Source of the DNA: DATBVX01 sp963696675
GTDB taxonomy: Bacteria; Pseudomonadota; Gammaproteobacteria; Steroidobacterales; Steroidobacteraceae
DNA: 64,000 nt
Direction: 5' to 3'
Assembly: GCA_963696675.1 (NCBI GenBank)
Contig: CAVOLM010000065.1
Span: 62,001 to 126,000, forward strand
The notes below the pieces were generated by a model. That model ran no database searches and was not told the DNA's origin. It was given only the letters and a program-made list of their open reading frames with translations. The first letter of the stretch is position 1, and every line of letters begins with the position of its first letter. Position numbers and translations under genes: made by a program. Shown here piece after piece: positions 60,114 to 64,000 of this stretch.

Positions 60114-60533
60114 TCACCAGCTGCCCTGGTTCTTCATCGACACCCAGGGCTCGCGCGGAGCAAGTGATGCACCCTTCTGCAACAGCTCAATTGAAATGCC
60201 ATCCGGTGAGCGGATGAACGCCATGTGCCCGTCGCGCGGTGGCCGATTGATCGTCACGCCCTGCTCCATGAGGCGCTGGCACAGCGAGTAGATGTCATCC
60301 ACCGCGTATGCGACATGGCCGAAATTGCGCCCGCCCGGATACGGCTGCGGATCCCAGTTGTAGGTGAGTTCGATCTGCGCATCCTCATCGCCGGGCGCGG
60401 CCAGGAACACCAGCGTGAAGCGTCCCTTCTCGTTCTCCATGCGCCTGAGCTCCTGCAGTCCGAGCTTGCGGCAGTAGAAGTCGAGGGATTGCTCGAGATC
60501 GGTGACTCGCACCATGGTATGCAGGTATTTCAT
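60114..60533 (-). CDS. gloA: Lactoylglutathione lyase (glyoxalase I)
   Basis: Intact, 139 residues. The VOC fold with metal ligands H5 (YLHTMVRVTD), E55 (QIELTYNW), H73 (FGHVAYAV) and E116 (SIELLQKG). NFGHVAYAVDD and IRSPDGISIEL are family hallmarks. It isomerises methylglyoxal-glutathione hemithioacetal to S-lactoylglutathione. It ends 42 bases before the MFS gene and starts 2 bases after ilvB. Confidence 0.95.
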   Translation of the reverse strand: MKYLHTMVRVTDLEQSLDFYCRKLGLQELRRMENEKGRFTLVFLAAPGDEDAQIELTYNWDPQPYPGGRNFGHVAYAVDDIYSLCQRLMEQGVTINRPPRDGHMAFIRSPDGISIELLQKGASLAPREPWVSMKNQGSW

Positions 60534-60535
60534 GT

Positions 60536-62383
60536 TCAGAACATCTCCGACTCGCCCGGCTCCTTGATATCGGTCTTGTGCCGCGAGGCGATGTGATCGC
60601 CGGTGATCATTTCCTCGTAACTCTGGCCCGGCCCGACCATGGGATAGACCCCCGCGTCCGGGTCGATCATCACTTCGAGGAACGCAGGACCGGCGAAGTT
60701 CACGAACTCATCGATCATCGCCGGCACGTCTTCCTTGCGATCGAGCCGCTTCGCGAAACGAAATCCGTCCGCCTGCGCCGCCTTGACGAAGTCCTTCTTG
60801 TGCAGCGACTTGTCGCTCGCGCTCAGGCGTCCCTTGAAGAACAGCTTTTGCCACTGCTTGACCATGCCGTCGCCGAAGTTGTTGAGCACTACGACTTTCA
60901 CCGGCAGATCGTAAGTGGTCACGGTCTCGAGCTCGCCGATGTTCATGCGGATGCTGGCATCGCCGTCGACATCGATGACCAGCCGATCCCGCTGCGCGAC
61001 CTGCGCGCCGATCGCGGCCGGCAAGCCGAAGCCCATCGTGCCCATGCTGCCCGAGGTGAGCCACAGGCGCGGATGGCGGAAGTCGAAGTACTGTGCTGAC
61101 CACATCTGGTGCTGGCCGACGCCCGTGGAGATGATCGCCTCGCCCTGGGTGATGCGGTTGATCTGCTCGATCACGTAGTAAGGCTGGATGAGCGGGCTCG
61201 CGCGATCGTAGCTCATCGCGTGTCGACTCTTCAGGGTCCCGAGGTGCGCATGCCAGCGGTCGAAGTTGCCGCTGAACGCCGCGCGCTGCCCGTACTCCAG
61301 CAGCGCTACCAGCGCATCGGCGAGCAGGCCCACGTGGCTCCAGCTCACGTGCTTGACCTTGTTGATCTCCGAAGCATCGATGTCGATGTGCGCGATACGT
61401 TTCGCGCTCTTGGCGAACTTGGCCGGCACGCCCGCGACGCGGTCGTCGAAGCGCGAGCCGAGCGCGATCAGAAAATCACAGTCATCGACCGCGTAGTTCG
61501 CAAATGCCGTGCCGTGCATCCCGAGCATGCGCATCGCGAGCGGGTGCGTGGTATCGAATGCGCCGATACCCATCAACGTCGTCACCACCGGGATGCCGAA
61601 GCAGCAGGCGAATTCGCGCATCGCGTAGGCCGCGCCGCCATTGATGACGCCGCCGCCGGCGTAGATCAGCGGACGTTTCGACTCGGCCAGCATGCTGAAG
61701 AACCCGGCGCACGCTTCCTCGGACAGGCCGTTGTGCACGAGGCGATTCATGCGCTGGCGAAAGCCCGGCACCGGCAGCCGCCCGGAACCGCGAAACACGC
61801 CTTTCCAGTTCTGCACGTCCTTGGGCACATCGAGCACCACCGGGCCGGGGCGCCCGGTGCGCGCGATCTCGAATGCGGTGCGCACCGTGGCTTCGAGACG
61901 CGTCGGATCGGTCACCAGGAACACGTGCTTCGCCACCGCGCTCATGAGGCTCGCCACCGGCGCTTCCTGGAATGCGTCGGTGCCAATCGCATGCGTCGGG
62001 ACCTGGCCGCAGATCACGACCATCGGCACCGAATCGGCGGTGGAGTCCCGGACCGGTGTGACGGTGTTGGTTGCGCCGGGCCCGGAAGTCACCAGGCACA
62101 CGCCGACCTTGCCACTCGCGCGCGCGTAGCCGGCAGCCATGAATCCCGCGCCCTGTTCGTTGGCCGGAACGATCAGCGGCACGCCACCCTGCGCACGCCC
62201 CGGATGTTCCTGGTTGTAGAGGAACACGGCGTCATACGTGGGCAGGATCGCGCCACCCGAATAGCCGAAAATCGCATCCGCGCCCTCGTCGGCGAGAACC
62301 TGGATGATGATTTCCGCGCCACTCAGCGTGCGACCGGCAAGCGGGTGCGCGGCCCGCTCAAGGACCTGATGACTTTCTTTCAC
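60536..62383 (-). CDS. ilvB: Acetolactate synthase large subunit
   Basis: About 615 residues from GTG 62383 (VKESHQVLERAAHPLAG). An in-frame run continues upstream without a ribosome site. The catalytic Glu lies in VPANEQGAGFMAAGYARASG; FGYSGGAILPTYD precedes it. The ThDP/Mg site is VDGDASIRMNIGEL followed by VVLNNFGDGM, and GSMGTMGFGLPAAIGAQ is the FAD/ThDP interface. It makes acetolactate for valine, leucine and isoleucine synthesis. Its small subunit gene is divergent, 192 bases away, where most relatives have them in tandem. Confidence 0.93.
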   Translation of the reverse strand: MKESHQVLERAAHPLAGRTLSGAEIIIQVLADEGADAIFGYSGGAILPTYDAVFLYNQEHPGRAQGGVPLIVPANEQGAGFMAAGYARASGKVGVCLVTSGPGATNTVTPVRDSTADSVPMVVICGQVPTHAIGTDAFQEAPVASLMSAVAKHVFLVTDPTRLEATVRTAFEIARTGRPGPVVLDVPKDVQNWKGVFRGSGRLPVPGFRQRMNRLVHNGLSEEACAGFFSMLAESKRPLIYAGGGVINGGAAYAMREFACCFGIPVVTTLMGIGAFDTTHPLAMRMLGMHGTAFANYAVDDCDFLIALGSRFDDRVAGVPAKFAKSAKRIAHIDIDASEINKVKHVSWSHVGLLADALVALLEYGQRAAFSGNFDRWHAHLGTLKSRHAMSYDRASPLIQPYYVIEQINRITQGEAIISTGVGQHQMWSAQYFDFRHPRLWLTSGSMGTMGFGLPAAIGAQVAQRDRLVIDVDGDASIRMNIGELETVTTYDLPVKVVVLNNFGDGMVKQWQKLFFKGRLSASDKSLHKKDFVKAAQADGFRFAKRLDRKEDVPAMIDEFVNFAGPAFLEVMIDPDAGVYPMVGPGQSYEEMITGDHIASRHKTDIKEPGESEMF

Positions 62384-62575
62384 TGCTCGAGATCGAAGAC
62401 CGGAGACCGTCCTCCTGCAGACTAGCAGCAAATCCGCGCCGGGCAAGTTCCGCCGCACGTCGCGCGCGTGTTCGGATATCGTAAGGCGCGATACATCAAC
62501 ATCGGGGATGCGAGCCGGCCGCTTGCTTGCTATGGCTGCCGGTCTGTCGGACAGAAGGCATAGAGTTGCCCTAGC

Positions 62576-63082
62576 ATGCGACACGTCATCGGCATCTTGC
62601 TGCAAAACGAGGCGGGCGCGCTGTCGCGCGTCGCTGGTTTGTTTTCCACGCGCGGCTACAACATCGAATCGTTGAGCGTCGCACCTACCGACAACCCTTC
62701 CGTATCACGCCTCACTCTCGTGACGCAGGGACCGGACGCCGTGATCCACCAGATCAGCAGCCAACTGCTCAAGCTCGTCGACGTGGTGAGCGTTGCGGAC
62801 ATGACGCGCGGCGAACACGTCGAACGCGAGCTGCTGCTGATCAAGATCCGTGTGCCTGCCGAGCAACAGGAATCGCTCAAGGGACTGGTGGCGCGCGCAG
62901 CGGGCAAGGTGCTGTCGGTCAACGCCGATTGCTACATCGTCGAGCTCACGAGCAGCGAGGCGCAGATCAGCGCGTTCGTCACCGATGCAGCCGGTTGCGG
63001 CGAGATTCTCGAAGTGGTGCGCAGCGGTGTGCTGGGTATCGCGCGCGGTGCCGTGGGCCTCGCGTCAGCGGCCGAGCGCTGA
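62576..63082 (+). CDS. ilvN: Acetolactate synthase small (regulatory) subunit
   Basis: Intact, 168 residues. The N-terminal ACT domain has IGILLQNEAGALSRVAGLFS and the valine-binding RGYNIESLSVAPTDNP. The second half has ERELLLIKIRVPAE and IVELTSSEAQISAFV. It activates IlvB and gives feedback inhibition by valine. Only four bases separate the last sense codon from the next gene's stop on the other strand. Confidence 0.95.
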   Translation: MRHVIGILLQNEAGALSRVAGLFSTRGYNIESLSVAPTDNPSVSRLTLVTQGPDAVIHQISSQLLKLVDVVSVADMTRGEHVERELLLIKIRVPAEQQESLKGLVARAAGKVLSVNADCYIVELTSSEAQISAFVTDAAGCGEILEVVRSGVLGIARGAVGLASAAER

Positions 63083-64000
63083 TCAGAAACTTTCCTTGGT
63101 CTCGATGACGAATTGCACCTGGTCGATGTCGGGTGTGCGATTGAGCGGGAACGCGATGTCGACGTGCACCACGCTGCCGAAGCCGCTGCGTGCATTCCCC
63201 AGACGCAGCCCGAAGCCGACATCGCTCAGCCAGCCGAGGCTCGGTTCGCCCACCGAGCCGCGGCCCCAGGTGCGCCCGACATCGGCGAACACCGCCGCGC
63301 CGACATAGAACAGCCGGAACGGAAACCAATCGGTGAACAAGCGTTGCTCTACCGTGAAGAGCGCGCGACTGCTTCCGGTCTGATAGCGCAATGGGTAGCC
63401 GCGCAGACCATTGTCGCCGCCGAGTTGCAGCTGGTTCTCGGGATCGAGCTCTTCGCTGACCGCAGCGCTGGCGCCGGCAAAGAACACCTTCTTCGACGCC
63501 CAGCGCCAGTAGTAGCGCGCGTTCGCATCCAGCAGGCCGTTGGCGATCTGGCGGGACTCGAGCCTGCCGCTAGCCGCTGTATTGAAGAACAGTGTCTGGT
63601 TGCCGGCCCAGGAAAATCCACTGTGCAGCGTGCCGCCCAGGATCGCGGCGTCGCGGTCGGAGCCGACTGCCTCGGTCGCCAGGCCGAGCTGCAGGGTGTA
63701 GGAGGTGCCGAAGTCCAGGTCCTCGGTGCGCCCGATCTTGTTGAGGTTCGCCGTGGTGACGAACCGATCCTCGAGCGAGGCGATGCCGACCCACGGATAG
63801 ACCAGCGTACGGTCCGGTGGCAGTGACACGGGCGCAGGCTTGTCCGGCGCATTGGCAAATTGATTGTCATCGTAACGAAAGCCCGCGAGCCAGCGTAGTG
63901 CACGGCCATTGACCAGACCTGCCGACCATCCACCGCGCAGCTCCGCGAATGACTGCTCGTGCCTGAACTCATCCACGATGTGCCCGAGATCGTATCTCGG
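63083..64000 (-). CDS. Outer-membrane beta-barrel, Omp85/BamA-superfamily-like (N-terminus beyond the window)
   Basis: The last 306 codons of a longer gene; the frame stays open to 64000. Strand pattern: FDYTLQLG-type alternation, GGTLHSGFSWAGNQ, YYWRWASKKVFFAGASA. Near the end is LGGDNGLRGYPLRYQTG, the RGY-containing motif of the BamA/ShlB/TamA barrel loop, then PFRLFYVGAAVFADVGRTWG and GFGLRLGNARSGFGSVVHVDIAFPLN. It ends in Phe, as outer-membrane barrels do. Gene identity beyond the superfamily cannot be judged. Confidence 0.75.
   Translation of the reverse strand, partial: PRYDLGHIVDEFRHEQSFAELRGGWSAGLVNGRALRWLAGFRYDDNQFANAPDKPAPVSLPPDRTLVYPWVGIASLEDRFVTTANLNKIGRTEDLDFGTSYTLQLGLATEAVGSDRDAAILGGTLHSGFSWAGNQTLFFNTAASGRLESRQIANGLLDANARYYWRWASKKVFFAGASAAVSEELDPENQLQLGGDNGLRGYPLRYQTGSSRALFTVEQRLFTDWFPFRLFYVGAAVFADVGRTWGRGSVGEPSLGWLSDVGFGLRLGNARSGFGSVVHVDIAFPLNRTPDIDQVQFVIETKESF

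Noticed and set aside
62515..62531. Sigma-54-like GG-N10-GC before ilvN
   Set aside because: The -24 half is CGGCCG, unlike TGGCAC, so I do not consider it a promoter.
62548..62560. LexA-like dyad CTGTCGGACAG
   Set aside because: The spacing between CTGT and ACAG is three, while LexA needs eight.

Overview
This 64 kb window is GC-rich, densely coding bacterial DNA. The gene content points to a gammaproteobacterium: a GlrK-QseG-GlrR type two-component operon, a PA0069-type radical SAM protein behind an SOS box, short GloA, biosynthetic IlvA and IlvB/IlvN. The many TPR/PEGA serine-threonine kinase genes suggest an environmental lineage such as the Steroidobacter/Nevskiales group. That placement is inference from gene content and no rRNA is present.

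Layout. 1-152: end of a TonB-like gene. 137-14004: one minus-strand operon of ten genes with gaps of at most 26 bp and several ATGA overlaps. It encodes lipoproteins, a very Gly/Ser-rich lipoprotein, a kinase-like protein with Arg in place of the ATP-binding Lys, an FHA-PEGA-sulfatase-modifying-factor protein, a MotA/TolQ/ExbB-type channel, an actin-like/FHA protein and two von Willebrand A (vWA) proteins with an unusual Cys-containing N-terminal anchor. This is the best candidate for an undescribed system: an energised envelope complex with phospho-peptide recognition. 14150-20350: SOS-controlled radical SAM gene, MFS and CorA-like transporters, AI-2E-type and DUF2238 membrane proteins. 20576-29219: TPR kinase, a pair of small paralogous membrane proteins, a translocase-cadherin fusion, DUF2254- and DUF2252-like genes, and a decayed copy of the kinase 3' end. 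29428-39381: ilvA, MFS, FHA coiled-coil protein, hydrolase, dioxygenase, superoxide dismutase, second AI-2E-type protein, BON lipoprotein. 39456-45496: a stress and signalling island with a receiver-less sigma-54 activator, a LuxR regulator, a receiver-only protein, a CHASE3 histidine kinase, DUF1328, ferritin-like and GlsB proteins. 45493-52931: nuclease/phospholipase D/M48 genes, then glrR-qseG-glrK. 53197-64000: sigma-54-promoted EF-hand gene, oxidoreductase, S9 peptidase, epimerase, YbjQ, MFS, gloA, divergent ilvB and ilvN, and an outer-membrane barrel.

Three near-perfect sigma-54 promoters (TGGCAC-N5-TTGC[A/T]) precede three small genes for secreted or lipoprotein products (39381, 44930, 53293). 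Two flank the receiver-less activator and one sits beside glrK-qseG-glrR, so the window probably shows part of a sigma-54 envelope-stress regulon.

Quality warning. About 25 genes between 1 and 53.4 kb carry one or more frameshifts. Most are repaired by removing one base, often from a short G or C run, and the protein then continues perfectly. None is seen from 53.6 to 64 kb. I treat these as probable sequence errors and give each such gene its full repaired span.
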